Origin: JAEUJM01 sp044221555
GTDB taxonomy: Bacteria; Actinomycetota; Acidimicrobiia; Acidimicrobiales; DATDAH01
Length of the DNA: 53,609 bases
Assembly: GCA_044221555.1 (NCBI GenBank)
Contig: JBGAOY010000028.1
Span: 1-53,609, forward strand
Reading direction: 5' to 3'
In this document: piece by piece, positions 1 through 10,959 of the stretch
Numbering within the stretch: the stretch's first letter is position 1
How the letters are laid out: the number at the start of each line of letters is the position of its first letter
Notes under the pieces: model-generated
Told to the model about the DNA's origin: nothing
Databases searched by the model: none
Seen by the model: the letters and a program-made list of their open reading frames with translations, nothing else
Position numbers and translations under genes: made by a program

Positions 1-1209
1 GTGAAGCTCAGCACGATATCGGGGTTCGGGCCGGCGCCGCTCCGCCAGATCCGCTCTCTCCGGGCGGGGACGCGCGTCGCGGCGAGAGGCACCATCGCCG
101 AGCCCCCGCGCCGGATCGAGAGCCGCGAGGCCACCCTGTATTCAAACAGCTCTCCACGCTCGACGCCGGCCGAGGCCCCCGCCGCGGAGGCGCCGAACGA
201 GTCCATCATCCCCTGCGCCGGGGCCGGCGCCGGGGGCGGCGGGGGCGAGCAGTTCCTCGACCCGTCGACCACGACCGCGAACGACCCCACCACCAGTTCG
301 GCACCCACGAGCACCTCGCCGAGCACCACGACGCCGTCGGCCGCCACCCTCGACCCCGAGTCGGTCGTGGCGTCGTCGATCAGCGTCGCTCCCAGCCCCA
401 CCGGGGTCGCCGCCGACGACGACGCCGTGTGGGTGGCCCACTCCGAGGACGACGGCACGGTCACCCGCATCGACCCCGCCAGCGGCGAGGTGGTGGCGTC
501 GATCCCCGTCGGCACCCAGCCCAGGGGCGTGGCCGTCCTCGGCGACTCGCTGTGGGTGGCCGGCTTCACCACCGGCACGGTGCTCCGCATCGACTCGACC
601 ACCAACCAGGTCGCCGCCACCATCGACGTCGGGGGTGCGCCCCGCAACGTGGCCGCCACGCCCGAAGCGGTGTGGGTGACCGACTTCGACCAGGCCCGGG
701 TGATCCGCATCGATCCGGCCACCAACGAGGTCGTCGGCACCGTCAGCGTGGGCACCGACCCGTTCAAGGTGGAGGCCACCTCCGATGCCGTGTGGGTGAC
801 CAACAACGCCGACGACACGGTGACGCGCATCGACCCGGCCACGAACCAGGTCGTGGCCACCGTGCCCATCGGCGCCGCGCCCCAGGGCGTGCTGATCACC
901 GATGACGCGGTGTGGGCCGCGAACGTCGACGACGGGACGGTGTCCAGGATCGACCCCGCCACCAACCGGGTGGTGGCCACCATCCCGGTCGGGCGCGAGG
1001 CGTCGGGCCTGGCCTTCGAGGCCGGGGCCCTCTGGGTGGCCGCCACCGGCGACGGCGAGGTGCACGCCATCGACCCGGCCACCGACGAGGTCGTGGCCAC
1101 CGTCACCGCCGGCGACCGCCCCACCGGGCTGTCCGCAGCCGACGGCTCGGTGTGGGTCACCAACACCAGCAGCGCATCGGTCACCCGCATCGTCCCCGGC
1201 GGGGGCTGA
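1..1209 (+). CDS. YVTN/NHL-type beta-propeller protein, N-terminus uncertain
   Basis: The C-terminal 260 residues hold seven blades of about 43 residues. Each has a VWV- or LWV-type strand (VWVAH, LWVAG, VWVTD, VWVTN, VWAAN, LWVAA, VWVTN) followed by a TVTRIDPAT/VVAT-type strand, so a closed seven-bladed propeller is likely. A Thr/Ser/Pro-rich linker (about residues 85-120) precedes it, as in cell-envelope lipoproteins of this group. The first 80 or so residues look unlike a signal peptide and open exactly at base 1 of the contig, so the true N-terminus (expected signal peptide or lipobox) is probably missing or garbled. Ligand unknown; a secreted binding or scaffold role is an inference from the fold. 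Confidence 0.7.
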   Translation: MKLSTISGFGPAPLRQIRSLRAGTRVAARGTIAEPPRRIESREATLYSNSSPRSTPAEAPAAEAPNESIIPCAGAGAGGGGGEQFLDPSTTTANDPTTSSAPTSTSPSTTTPSAATLDPESVVASSISVAPSPTGVAADDDAVWVAHSEDDGTVTRIDPASGEVVASIPVGTQPRGVAVLGDSLWVAGFTTGTVLRIDSTTNQVAATIDVGGAPRNVAATPEAVWVTDFDQARVIRIDPATNEVVGTVSVGTDPFKVEATSDAVWVTNNADDTVTRIDPATNQVVATVPIGAAPQGVLITDDAVWAANVDDGTVSRIDPATNRVVATIPVGREASGLAFEAGALWVAATGDGEVHAIDPATDEVVATVTAGDRPTGLSAADGSVWVTNTSSASVTRIVPGGG

Positions 1210-1256
1210 CCGGTCACCGGGCCGAACGAGCAGGCCCTCGCCCGGTGGTCCGCAGG

Positions 1257-2363
1257 TCAGCCGTACCGGAGCGCCTCGCCGGGACGCAGGCGCACGGCGC
1301 GGCGGACGGGCAGGAAGAGCACGAGCAGGGCCAGCACGACGGTGCCCACCAGGGCGACGAGCACGTGCACCGTCGGGAACACCACGGGGATCCGCACGTC
1401 GACGACCTCCCACACCAGCCGTACCAGCGCCCGGGTGAGCAGGTAGCCGAGCGGGATCCCCACGAGCCACCCCGCGGCGGCCAGCGCGACCCCCTCGGTG
1501 GTGAAGATGCGGCGCACGTCGCGACCGCGGGCCCCGATGCAGCGCAGGATGCCGATCTCGCGGGTGCGCTCGAGCACGTTGGTGGTGATGGCATTGGCAC
1601 CAGGAGCCCGACGGCCACGCTGGCCAGCAGCACGGTGGGGTCGATGCCCCAACCCACGTGGATCGCCCAGAACATGCGACCGAAGTACCCCGCCAGCAGG
1701 TTCGACAGGGCCACGCCGGCCACCACGCCGACGATCGCCCCGACGCCACCGAGCAGCAACGTGGTGGTGAGGTAGATCCGGGCCACGTCGCGGCGGCGGC
1801 CACCGATGGCCCGCATCACCGCGATCTGGCGGGTCTGCTCGGCCACCAGCGTGCTCATCGTGTTCGAGATCAGCACCAGCGCCGAGAACAGGGCCAGCAC
1901 GGTGATGACGCTGACGAACCGGCCGAAGCTCTCGGTGTCGGCCCGGCCCGGCCAGTCGCCGGGGGCCCGCACCTCGGGCAGATCCGAGAACCCGGCGAAC
2001 CCGGGCACCTCGCCGAGCGACCCGCGCACGTCGTCGACCGTCCGGCGGGCAGCGGCGGGGCTCGGGTCGTCGAGCCGGAGGGCCAGCTCGCTCGCCCCCG
2101 CCTCGCCGCTCAGCTCGGCCACCGTGCCGGCCGTGGCGTAGAGCACGATCACGCTCTCGTCCTGCACCTCCTCGCCGCCGGGCAGGCTGCGCCCGCGTCC
2201 GCTCACGACGAAGTCGGCGCCACCGGGCTCGGCGGTGCCGGCATCGGTCCCCGGCTCCGCGCCCGCCTCGGGCGGGCCCAGCACCGTGATCCGGTCGCCG
2301 GCGGCGCCGTCGTAGACGCCGACGTTGGCGTCCTGGACGTCGGCCAGCAACTCGCCGGCCACA
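1257..2363 (-). pseudogene. FtsX/MacB-type ABC permease, 5'-truncated and frameshifted
   Basis: Two reading frames together give the C-terminal part of an FtsX-like export permease: part of the extracytoplasmic domain, a TM segment with the family sequence TMSTLVAEQTRQIAVMRAIG, then two more TM segments, and after a frame change a second FtsX core (LERTREIGILRCIGARGRDV) ending in GEALRYG. The frame change lies near 1600-1601; adding one C to the CC there (a G on the coding strand) restores LLGANAITTNV. The N-terminal membrane segment and first half of the extracytoplasmic domain are absent, and the fragment runs directly into an ATPase fragment. It is therefore non-functional as written, through real decay or an assembly error. 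Confidence 0.75.
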
Positions 2364-2640
2364 CCGCCAGCGCCTCCTCGCTCCGGCGGTCGAGGCGCTC
2401 GCCGTCGAACCACACCTCGCCCGCGGTGGGCTTGTCGATGCCGGTGATCATGTTGAGGATCGTCGACTTGCCGCTGCCCGACGGCCCGACCACCGCCACC
2501 ATCTCGCCGGCGGTGATGGTCAGGTCGACGCCCCGCAGGGCCTGCTGATCGACCGTGCCCATGCGGTAGGTCTTCTCCACGCCCCGCAGCTCGATCAAGG
2601 GTGCCGCGGGCGTCGGCTGGTCCCGGTCGAGGGTCGCCAT
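2364..2640 (-). pseudogene. LolD/MacB-type ABC ATPase, N-terminal fragment
   Basis: Translation from ATG at 2640 gives about 91 residues of an export ATPase: the conserved start LIELRGVEKTYRMG, Walker A GPSGSGKST, and the MITGIDKPTAGEVWFDGE strand typical of LolD/MacB. It stops matching after SEEALAV, before the Q-loop, LSGGQ signature and Walker B. From there the DNA continues in another frame as the permease extracytoplasmic domain. Intact relatives have a complete ATPase of about 230 residues followed by a separate permease of roughly 800, so roughly 1 kb or more is missing at a junction inside 2364-2374. Confidence 0.75.
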
Positions 2641-2758
2641 GGCCGTGATCCAACCAGGGCGGCCGCACCCTCGCCAGGGGCGAAGGTCACTCCGGGAGCG
2701 CGCCGGCGGACCCAACCCTCTGGCACCGGCACCCATCGGGCGGCGAGGATCGGGGATC

Positions 2759-3448
2759 ATGCACCGACTCATCCTCTGGGACATCGACGGCACCCTCATC
2801 ACCAGCCGAGGGGTCGGACGCCGCGTGATGGAGGAGGCCGCGGTCGCGGTCGCCGGCCTCGCCGAGGCGCCCAGTGTGGTGATGAGCGGCAAGACCGACC
2901 CGCAGATCCTGCGTGAGATCTTCCAGGCCGCCGAGTTGGGGGACGACCACATCGACGGGATCCTCCCCCGCGCCATGGCCGCGGCCGAGGCCGCCCTGGC
3001 CGATGCCGAGGGCGATCTGCGGTCCGCCGGGAGCGTGCTGCCCGGTGTCCGAGCCCTGCTCGAGCGGCTCGACGCCACACCGGGCGTGCGCCAGACGCTG
3101 GTGACGGGCAACCTCACGGCCAACGCCGCCGTGAAGGTGGGGGCCTTCGGCCTGACCCATCTCTTCGACGCCGAGATCGGTGGCTACGGCACCGATCACG
3201 CCGACCGCCTCGAGCTGGTGCCGATCGCCCTCGAGCGGGCCCGGCGGTTCCGCGGCGAGACCTACGAGCCCCACGAGGTGTGGGTGATCGGCGACACCCC
3301 CAACGACCTGGCCTGTGCCCGCGCCGGCGGCGTCCGCTGCCTGCTGGTCGGCACCGGCGGCCAGAAGGGCCTCGACGGCCTCGGCGCCGATGCGGTGCTC
3401 GCCGACCTGGGCGACGTCGACCGCGCCTTCTCGATACTCACCGGCTGA
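2759..3448 (+). CDS. HAD-superfamily hydrolase (phosphoglycolate phosphatase-like)
   Basis: 229 residues. Motif I is DIDGTLI (nucleophile and acid Asp at residues 8 and 10), motif II is LVTGN near residue 116, and motif III/IV is VIGDTPNDLACARAGG, with the two acidic Mg ligands. A helical cap lies between motif I and II (about residues 15-85), as in the phosphoglycolate phosphatase/beta-phosphoglucomutase branch. The ATG at 2759 was chosen because the HAD core begins right there and a GAGGATCGGGG stretch precedes it. A cytosolic phosphomonoesterase is expected; the substrate cannot be read from sequence. It converges with the VOC gene, with only 6 nt between the stops. Confidence 0.85.
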   Translation: MHRLILWDIDGTLITSRGVGRRVMEEAAVAVAGLAEAPSVVMSGKTDPQILREIFQAAELGDDHIDGILPRAMAAAEAALADAEGDLRSAGSVLPGVRALLERLDATPGVRQTLVTGNLTANAAVKVGAFGLTHLFDAEIGGYGTDHADRLELVPIALERARRFRGETYEPHEVWVIGDTPNDLACARAGGVRCLLVGTGGQKGLDGLGADAVLADLGDVDRAFSILTG

Positions 3449-3454
3449 TCTGCC

Positions 3455-3883
3455 TCACACGACGGCGCGCTCCGGCATCTCGGCCGCGATCATCCAGGGG
3501 GTACCGAAGCGGTCGGTGCACATGCCGAACGCCGGCGAGAAGAACGTCTCGCCGAGGGGCATCTGCACCTGGCCGCCCTCGGCCAGCGCCGCGAACGACC
3601 GCTCGGCCTCGGCCACGTCGGCCACCGACCGGTTCACGCACATGCCGTTCACCACGCCGCCGAAGCCACCCGTGGGATCGTCGGCCCCCATCAAGAGCTC
3701 GTCGCCCGCCATCAGCGCGGCATGGATCACCACGTCCGGGTCCGCACCCTCGGGCAGCGCGCCGCCGTCGGCAGGCACGTCGGCCATCGTGAGCACGACC
3801 AGCTCACCCCCGAAGATCTCCTGGTAGCGGGTGAAGGCCTCGCGGCAGTTGCCGGCGAAGGCCAGGTAGGGGTGGAAGGCCAT
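3455..3883 (-). CDS. PhnB/VOC-superfamily protein
   Basis: 142 residues. It opens MAFHPYLAFAGNCREAFTRY, the standard start of PhnB-like (3-demethylubiquinone methyltransferase-like) VOC proteins, continues with VIHAALMAGDELLMGAD, and ends in the FFSPAFGMCTDRFGTPWMI strand pair seen in the family. The ATG at 3883 is preceded by GAGGAG at proper spacing, which favours it over the longer frame starting at 3934. VOC dimers bind a metal or small molecule in a beta-barrel. Most PhnB-like members have no proven reaction, so none is assigned. Similar stand-alone proteins often sit in sigma-factor regulons, but no such promoter is seen here. Confidence 0.8.
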   Translation of the reverse strand: MAFHPYLAFAGNCREAFTRYQEIFGGELVVLTMADVPADGGALPEGADPDVVIHAALMAGDELLMGADDPTGGFGGVVNGMCVNRSVADVAEAERSFAALAEGGQVQMPLGETFFSPAFGMCTDRFGTPWMIAAEMPERAVV

Positions 3884-4023
3884 GGGTGTCTCCTCGCGTG
3901 TCGGTCGGTCGGCCATGGTGACGACTCGGGCCACCGGATCTCATCGGGCGGATCCTCGCAGACGCCACCGGGTGCCCGCCGACCCTGCCGTGCCGTGCGC
4001 TGCCGAGGCGCGCGGCGTCGGCG

Positions 4024-4962
4024 TCAGGCCGGGGCCCGGTGGGGCCTGACGACCGCGGCCATGCCGGCCTCGCCGGCCGTGGTGATCAGGTCGCCGAGCT
4101 GGCGGTAGGCCGCCGACCGGGCCGACGACGACCGCCACGCCAGCCCCACCGTGCGCGTCGGCGGGGTGGGGCGGAGGTTGCGGACCACGACCCGCTCGCC
4201 CGGGTGGACGTCGCGCTCGATGGCGGTGGCGGGGAGCAGCGTGACGCCGAGGCCCGAGCCCACCATCTGGACCACGGTGGGCAGGCTGGTCCCCTGCACC
4301 TCCACGAGGCCGTCCCGCCCGGCCAGGTCGCAGACCGCCAGCGCCTGGTCGCGCAGGCAGTGACCCTCCTCGAGCAGCACGAGGCGCTCGTGGGCCAGCG
4401 CCGCCACGGTGCACCGACGCTGTCGGGCGAGCGCGTGGTGCTCGGGGACGGCGAGCAGGAACGGCTCGTCGTAGAGGGCCTGCTCCTCGATCCCGGGGCG
4501 GTTGAGGGGCAGCGCCAGCAGCAGGAGGTCCAGCTCGCCGGCCTGGAGATGGGCCACCAGCGCGTCGGTGCGGTCCTCGCGGAGGTAGAGCTCGACGCCG
4601 GGGTGGGCCTGCTCGATGAGGGGGATGGCCCGAGGCAGCACGTAGGGGGCGATCGTGGGGATGACGCCGAGCCGGACCGACCCCCCGAGCTCGCCGCCGG
4701 CGTCGGCGGCGGCCTCGCACAGGTCGTCGATCTCGCGCAGGATGCGGCGGGCCCGCTCGATGACCTCGGCGCCGGCCGGGGTGACCAGCACGCCCCGGCT
4801 GGTGCGCTCGAACACCTGCACACCCAGGCGGGCCTCGAGCTCGCGGACCTGGGTGCTGAGTGCGGGCTGGCTGACGAAGCAGGCCCGCGCGGCACGCCCG
4901 AAGTGGTGCGCGTCGGCGACGGCCACGGCGTAGCGCAGCTGCTGCATCGTCGGCTGGCTCAT
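4024..4962 (-). CDS. oxyR: OxyR, peroxide-sensing LysR-type regulator
   Basis: 312 residues. The N-terminal winged helix-turn-helix covers about residues 4-62 (QLRYAVAVADAHHFGRAARA, then SQPALSTQVRELEARLGV). The effector domain carries GHCLRDQALAVC: Cys202 and Cys211 have the 9-residue spacing and surrounding sequence of the E. coli OxyR redox pair Cys199/Cys208. This makes peroxide sensing by a disulfide switch very likely, rather than a generic LysR role. It is divergent from katG with 114 nt between the starts, the classical arrangement, so it should control katG and itself. A candidate site overlaps its own start codon (4961-4975). Confidence 0.93.
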   Translation of the reverse strand: MSQPTMQQLRYAVAVADAHHFGRAARACFVSQPALSTQVRELEARLGVQVFERTSRGVLVTPAGAEVIERARRILREIDDLCEAAADAGGELGGSVRLGVIPTIAPYVLPRAIPLIEQAHPGVELYLREDRTDALVAHLQAGELDLLLLALPLNRPGIEEQALYDEPFLLAVPEHHALARQRRCTVAALAHERLVLLEEGHCLRDQALAVCDLAGRDGLVEVQGTSLPTVVQMVGSGLGVTLLPATAIERDVHPGERVVVRNLRPTPPTRTVGLAWRSSSARSAAYRQLGDLITTAGEAGMAAVVRPHRAPA

Positions 4963-4975
4963 AATCTGAGACTAT
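4961..4975. promoter_or_regulatory. candidate OxyR half-operator ATAA-N7-CTAT
   Basis: The stretch reads ATAATCTGAGACTAT. It matches the ATAG-N7-CTAT half-operator known for enterobacterial OxyR with one mismatch, and overlaps the oxyR start codon in the oxyR-katG divergent region. The position fits autoregulation. A second half-site at the proper distance was not found, so this is only a candidate. Confidence 0.35.
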
Positions 4976-5076
4976 CGCTGCCAGAGGAAACGTGTACTTC
5001 CCTGATCGACGGACGCGGAGGATGCTGGGTAGGAACGATCCCACCCGCCACCATGCACCATGAGGAGAAGGCCGCC

Positions 5077-7290
<2,214 letters not shown>

Positions 7291-7307
7291 TCCGTCTACG
7301 CACGGAC

Positions 7308-7340
7308 GGCGGGCCCCGGCCCACGGGCCCGGGGGCCGCC
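7308..7340. terminator. GC-rich hairpin between convergent katG and membrane-protein gene
   Basis: GGCGGGCCCCGGCCC followed after AC by GGGCCCGGGGGCCGCC forms a long stem with a few mismatches, placed in the 66-nt gap between two converging stop codons. There is no U-run, as is common in high-GC actinobacteria. It could serve both strands. Confidence 0.5.
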
Positions 7341-7356
7341 GGCGTCGTGGCGGGGA

Positions 7357-8247
7357 TCAGCCCCGGCGGCGCTCCGGGTCGGGATCGTGGAGGTGGCGGA
7401 GGAAGCGCACGAGCACGACGGCACTGCCGCCGGCGATGGCCGCCCACAGCACGTTGAGGGGGCCGTCGGTGGTGCCGCCGGCCACCACCGCCACCAGGTT
7501 GGCCGCCAGCAGGCTGAGGCCCACCGTGGCGCCCTTCACCAGCATGATCGCCGCCGCCACGTGCCCCCACGGACTCCGGCCGCGCAGCCAGTGGGCGGTG
7601 AGCAACAGGAGCGGCACCACCAGGCCCAGGTCGAGGACGTAGACCGGCGCGGTGGGGTGACCGGTGTCGGCAACGAGCTTCGGCACGTCACCGGTGAAGA
7701 TCGTGGGCACGATCTGCCCGAGCTCGATGACGCCCAGTCCCACGCCCACCGCGGTGAGGAACCGGGCCGCGGCACGCACCGGCGTGGCGTCGTCGAAGCG
7801 GGCGGCGACCCCTGCGGGGTCGGTGCGGATCAGCGCGGCGGCCAGGGTGAACCCCGCCAGCGACAGCAGCGCCACATAGACGAGGAACAGGCGGTTCCAC
7901 GAGTAGGCGAACACGTAGGCGTACTGATACGCGACGTAGCCGAGGGCGCCGAGCCACAGGAGGTGACCCCGGGTCGAGCCCCGACGCAGGGCCCTCGCGG
8001 CGCCCACCAACAGCGGCAGCACCACGAGCAGGCTCACCAGGTCGGTGCCGCGGAACGCGTTGCGGGCGAAGTCGGTCTCGCCGGCGTACGGGTCGAGCAC
8101 CAGGCCGCTGCCGGCGGCGACGGCCAGCAGCACGCCGATCAGCGCGGTCGCCGCCACCCATCGACGGGGCAGAACGCCGACGCTCGCCACCGCCGTCTCC
8201 GAGCGGGGTCGACTGCCGGCCAGGGTCCGGGTGTGGGTCGGCGGCAT
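7357..8247 (-). CDS. Polytopic membrane protein, unknown function
   Basis: 296 residues. Hydrophobic segments suggest about seven or eight TM helices, starting with WVAATALIGVLLAVAAG near residue 30 and ending with the last helix near residue 275. A charged C-terminal tail (HDPDPERRRG) follows. The start is the ATG at 8247, because AGGAGGT lies 7 nt upstream; the GTG three codons earlier lies inside that ribosome-binding site. No catalytic motif is recognised. The region around residues 85-130 (GYVAYQYAYVFAYSWNRLF) is rich in Tyr and aromatic residues. It may be co-transcribed with no neighbour: the O-methyltransferase upstream on the same strand is 77 nt away. Confidence 0.75.
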   Translation of the reverse strand: MPPTHTRTLAGSRPRSETAVASVGVLPRRWVAATALIGVLLAVAAGSGLVLDPYAGETDFARNAFRGTDLVSLLVVLPLLVGAARALRRGSTRGHLLWLGALGYVAYQYAYVFAYSWNRLFLVYVALLSLAGFTLAAALIRTDPAGVAARFDDATPVRAAARFLTAVGVGLGVIELGQIVPTIFTGDVPKLVADTGHPTAPVYVLDLGLVVPLLLLTAHWLRGRSPWGHVAAAIMLVKGATVGLSLLAANLVAVVAGGTTDGPLNVLWAAIAGGSAVVLVRFLRHLHDPDPERRRG

Positions 8248-8324
8248 GGAACGCACCTCCTACAGCTCCTACGACGAGCAGACCGCACCGACCGCCGTCG
8301 GTTCCAGAGGCGAAAGACCCGAGC

Positions 8325-8984
8325 TCAGTGGCGCTTGCGGGCGAGGGTGAGGCCGTCGCCGAACGGCAGGATGAGCGACTCGAGCTCGGGGTGCGCGGCC
8401 ACGTGGTCGTTGCAGGCCCGGATGGCCACGGTGTCGGCGTCGGTGGCGTCGGGGCGCACCACCGCGCCACCCCAGAGCACGTTGTCGATCAGCAGCAGCC
8501 CGCCGGGTCGGAGCCGGGGCACCAGCGCATCGACGTAGGCGGTGTAGCTGCCCTTGTCGGCGTCGATGAAGGCCAGGTCGAACCGGTCGTCGTCCGGCAG
8601 GGCCCGCAGTGTGTCGAGGGCGGGCGCGATGCGCAGGTCGATGCGATCGTCGACGCCGGCCATGGCCCAGTGGCGCCGGGCCACGGCGGTCCATTCCTCG
8701 CTGACGTCGCAGCACACGAGGGTGCCGTCGTCGGGCAGCCCCCGGGCGATGCTCAGCGAGGAGTACCCGGTGAACGTGCCCACCTCGATGGCCCGCCGTG
8801 CGCCGACCAGGCGGGTGAGCAGGGTCAACAACGCGCCCTGGTCGGGGGCGATCTGCATGCGGGCGGCGTCGCCGAGCGCGGCGGTGGCGTCGATCAGCGA
8901 CCGCTGCACGTCGTCGACCGCCGCGGTGTGGTCGAGCAGGTACGCCTGCACGTCGTCGGGCACGAGGAAGCTGCGAGGCGCCAT
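8325..8984 (-). CDS. Class I SAM-dependent O-methyltransferase (CCoAOMT-like)
   Basis: 219 residues, the usual length for the caffeoyl-CoA O-methyltransferase-like family. The SAM-binding motif I is AIEVGTFTGYSSLSIA, motif III is LAFIDADKGSYTAYVD, with the metal-binding Asp (DAD) and the conserved Asn in LLIDNVLWGGAV that binds the divalent metal. An N-terminal helix region (MAPRSFLVPDDVQAYLLDH) matches the family's dimer arm. It transfers a methyl group from SAM to a catechol-type hydroxyl; bacterial members of this family act on varied phenolics and the substrate is unknown here. Cytosolic, monocistronic as far as can be seen. Confidence 0.9.
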   Translation of the reverse strand: MAPRSFLVPDDVQAYLLDHTAAVDDVQRSLIDATAALGDAARMQIAPDQGALLTLLTRLVGARRAIEVGTFTGYSSLSIARGLPDDGTLVCCDVSEEWTAVARRHWAMAGVDDRIDLRIAPALDTLRALPDDDRFDLAFIDADKGSYTAYVDALVPRLRPGGLLLIDNVLWGGAVVRPDATDADTVAIRACNDHVAAHPELESLILPFGDGLTLARKRH

Positions 8985-9041
8985 GCCCGAGAGTCTGCCG
9001 CGGCACCGACCGGTGCGCGGCGGGCGCCACCGCGGTGACCG

Positions 9042-10178
9042 TCAGGAGGGGGTGGTGGCCTGAACCTCCTGGGCGCACTCCTGGGAGACTCGTGCCTGCT
9101 CGCCGAGGATCTCCTCGCCCCTGGGTGTGGCCTGGCCGCCGACGCCCAGCTCGAAGTTCAGGGCCGCGTTGTCGAGCAGGGAATCCTCCGGCAATCGCTC
9201 CATGATGCAGTCCACGAGGGAGTCCATGGCTTCCTCCGGCACCCCGGCGAACTCGAGCTGGGCCCGCACCAGCGCTTCGGGCTGGACGCAATCGAGATAC
9301 GAGCGGGCGAGCGCCTCGGCCTGCTCAGGCGTGACCTCCATGCCGATGGCGTCGGGTCCCTCGCCGGTGAGGAAGCGGGCCAGCTCCCTGACCGTGGCAC
9401 CCGAGTCGGCGAGGTTCGACTCACCGAGCGTGTCGACGACCGTCGACACGAAGCAGTCGAGCTCGCCGAGGTCGGGCGGGAAGGTGTCGATGTCGGACGG
9501 CGGCGCTGACAGCTCGCCGATGAGGGCTCCCTCGAGTGCCGCCCGGCCATCGTCGATCGTCAACACGCTGCCTGGGCCCTCCGGTTGGCTCTTCCAGCGG
9601 CAGCGCACGCCGGCGACCATGCCCTCGGCGAAACCGACGGTGTCGATCACGACCTCACCGTCCACGACCTGGCGCGCCAGCGCATCGGCCACGGCTTCGA
9701 TGATCCCGTCCGACATGCAGGCCTCGAGCGTGCTGCCCGGCGCGATCCCGACCGCGCCGGTGAACGCCGTGCCCAGCTCCTCCGGCAGGCACGCGGCGAT
9801 GGCGTCACCGAGCGCATCGACCTCGTCGTCGCTCAACTCGACGCCACCGTCGGACAGGCTGTCGATCGACGTCACCTCGCTCGGGGTGAGGCCCGCGTCC
9901 CGGATCCGTTCGAGTCCGACGGCCCCGACCACGGCGTCACCGGCGCATCGCCCGTCTGCAGCCGACACCGACGGGACCTGCCGCATCCGGAGGAGGCGCT
10001 GCATCGCGGTGGCGAACTCACCGGCGAGGCGCTCATCGTCCACCGACAGCGTCGTCGTCGTGGCCGCCGCATCACGGGTCTGCACGCCGCTGCCACATCC
10101 GGCGGCGGCGAGCACGAGCCCAACCCCGAGCCCGAGCCCGCAGGTGATGCTGACGACCGTCCTGACCGACCTCGCCAT
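9042..10178 (-). CDS. Secreted lipoprotein with repeated Cys-containing modules
   Basis: 378 residues. The signal peptide (TM-like stretch GLGLGVGLVLAAAG) ends in lipobox AAAGC, so it should be lipid-anchored at Cys28. Ala/Thr linker TRDAAATTTTLS follows. The mature part repeats a helical theme with single cysteines after an acidic helix (AACLPEEL, EACMSDG, ELDCFVSTVVD, SYLDCVQPEAL, LVDCIMERLPED), suggesting two or three copies of a small disulfide-bonded helical module. No enzyme motif is seen. This layout is common among uncharacterised actinobacterial envelope lipoproteins. Transcribed away from the GNAT gene. Confidence 0.75.
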   Translation of the reverse strand: MARSVRTVVSITCGLGLGVGLVLAAAGCGSGVQTRDAAATTTTLSVDDERLAGEFATAMQRLLRMRQVPSVSAADGRCAGDAVVGAVGLERIRDAGLTPSEVTSIDSLSDGGVELSDDEVDALGDAIAACLPEELGTAFTGAVGIAPGSTLEACMSDGIIEAVADALARQVVDGEVVIDTVGFAEGMVAGVRCRWKSQPEGPGSVLTIDDGRAALEGALIGELSAPPSDIDTFPPDLGELDCFVSTVVDTLGESNLADSGATVRELARFLTGEGPDAIGMEVTPEQAEALARSYLDCVQPEALVRAQLEFAGVPEEAMDSLVDCIMERLPEDSLLDNAALNFELGVGGQATPRGEEILGEQARVSQECAQEVQATTPS

Positions 10179-10266
10179 GGCCTCGTCCTCTCCCCCAACC
10201 AGAGCCGAAACCTACCCCGTGCCCCGGGGCTCGGCCGCTCGTCGCCGGACCCGACGTTCCCTGCCC

Positions 10267-10272
10267 TAGCGT
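10267..10272 (+). promoter_or_regulatory. candidate -10 box (TAGCGT) for the GNAT gene
   Basis: TAGCGT lies 10 nt before the ATG at 10283 and no Shine-Dalgarno sequence is present, which fits a leaderless or nearly leaderless transcript. Confidence 0.35.
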
Positions 10273-10282
10273 CGACCGGACC

Positions 10283-10783
10283 ATGCCCCTGCTCCGCCCC
10301 TACGCACCCGCGGACGCCGCCGCCGCGCTCGCGCTCAACCAGGCCAACGTGCCCGAGGTGGGTGCCGCGGACGCCGACCGCTGGGCCTGGCTCACCTCGC
10401 TGGCCGACCACGCCGACGTGGTCGACGACGACGCCGAGGTGGTGGCCCTCCTCCTCGGATTCGCGGACGGTTCGGCCTATGACAGCCCCAACTACCTGTG
10501 GTTCGCGGCCCGCCACGAGCGGTTCGCCTACGTCGACCGCATCGCGGTGTCCGAGCCCTTCCGGGGCGCCGGCGTGGCCCAGGACCTGTACCGCTCGTTC
10601 GAGGCGTGGGCCCGGAGCCGCGGCATCGGCGTGCTGTGCGCCGAGGTGAACACGGTGCCACCGAACCCGCGGTCGCTCCGGTTCCACGAGCGCCTCGGCT
10701 TCGAGGTGGTGGCCGACCTCGAGCCGTGGCCCGACACCGAGCCCGGGCACCGCGTCGCCATGGTGGAGAAGCGCCTCGCCTGA
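10283..10783 (+). CDS. GNAT-family N-acetyltransferase
   Basis: 166 residues. The acetyl-CoA-binding motif A is present as YVDRIAVSEPFRGAGVAQDLY (R-G-A-G-V-A is the Q/R-x-x-G-x-G/A loop), followed by motif B EVNTVPPNPRSLRFHERLGFEVV. The N-terminal strand MPLLRPYAPADAAAALALN is standard for GNAT folds. It transfers acetyl from acetyl-CoA to an amine. The acceptor (small molecule or protein) cannot be told from sequence. An inserted acidic loop (VVDDDAEVVALLLGFADGS, residues 49-67) precedes the core. Confidence 0.85.
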   Translation: MPLLRPYAPADAAAALALNQANVPEVGAADADRWAWLTSLADHADVVDDDAEVVALLLGFADGSAYDSPNYLWFAARHERFAYVDRIAVSEPFRGAGVAQDLYRSFEAWARSRGIGVLCAEVNTVPPNPRSLRFHERLGFEVVADLEPWPDTEPGHRVAMVEKRLA

Positions 10784-10830
10784 GCGGCGGACGACCGAGT
10801 CACGCGAGCACGGCTCGGCCCGTGTGGGTG

Positions 10831-10905
10831 GACGTGGCGGCGGCGGTCATGGCGTGCGGGGCCGCCGGGTAGGAGTCGGTCACCGCCGCCACCCGCCGCC
10901 ACGTC
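10831..10905. repeat. 13-bp inverted repeat between GNAT and universal stress genes
   Basis: GACGTGGCGGCGG at 10831-10843 is matched by its exact complement at 10893-10905, with 49 nt between the arms. It could act as a terminator of the GNAT transcript or as a leader structure for the stress-protein gene. The long spacer makes function uncertain. Confidence 0.4.
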
Positions 10906-10959
10906 GCTACGCGCGACGGCACGGTGGCCACGGACGGACTCGGGAGCTCAGGAGAGGAA

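Noticed and set aside
4963..5076. Full OxyR tetramer site between oxyR and katG
   Set aside because: Only one half-site with a mismatch is visible; a second at the required spacing was not found.
9480..9495. TGTCGAT-like words inside genes (also near 9640, 9860 and 46676)
   Set aside because: They lie inside coding DNA and lack the GCGTTCGT element at the required 10-nt spacing.
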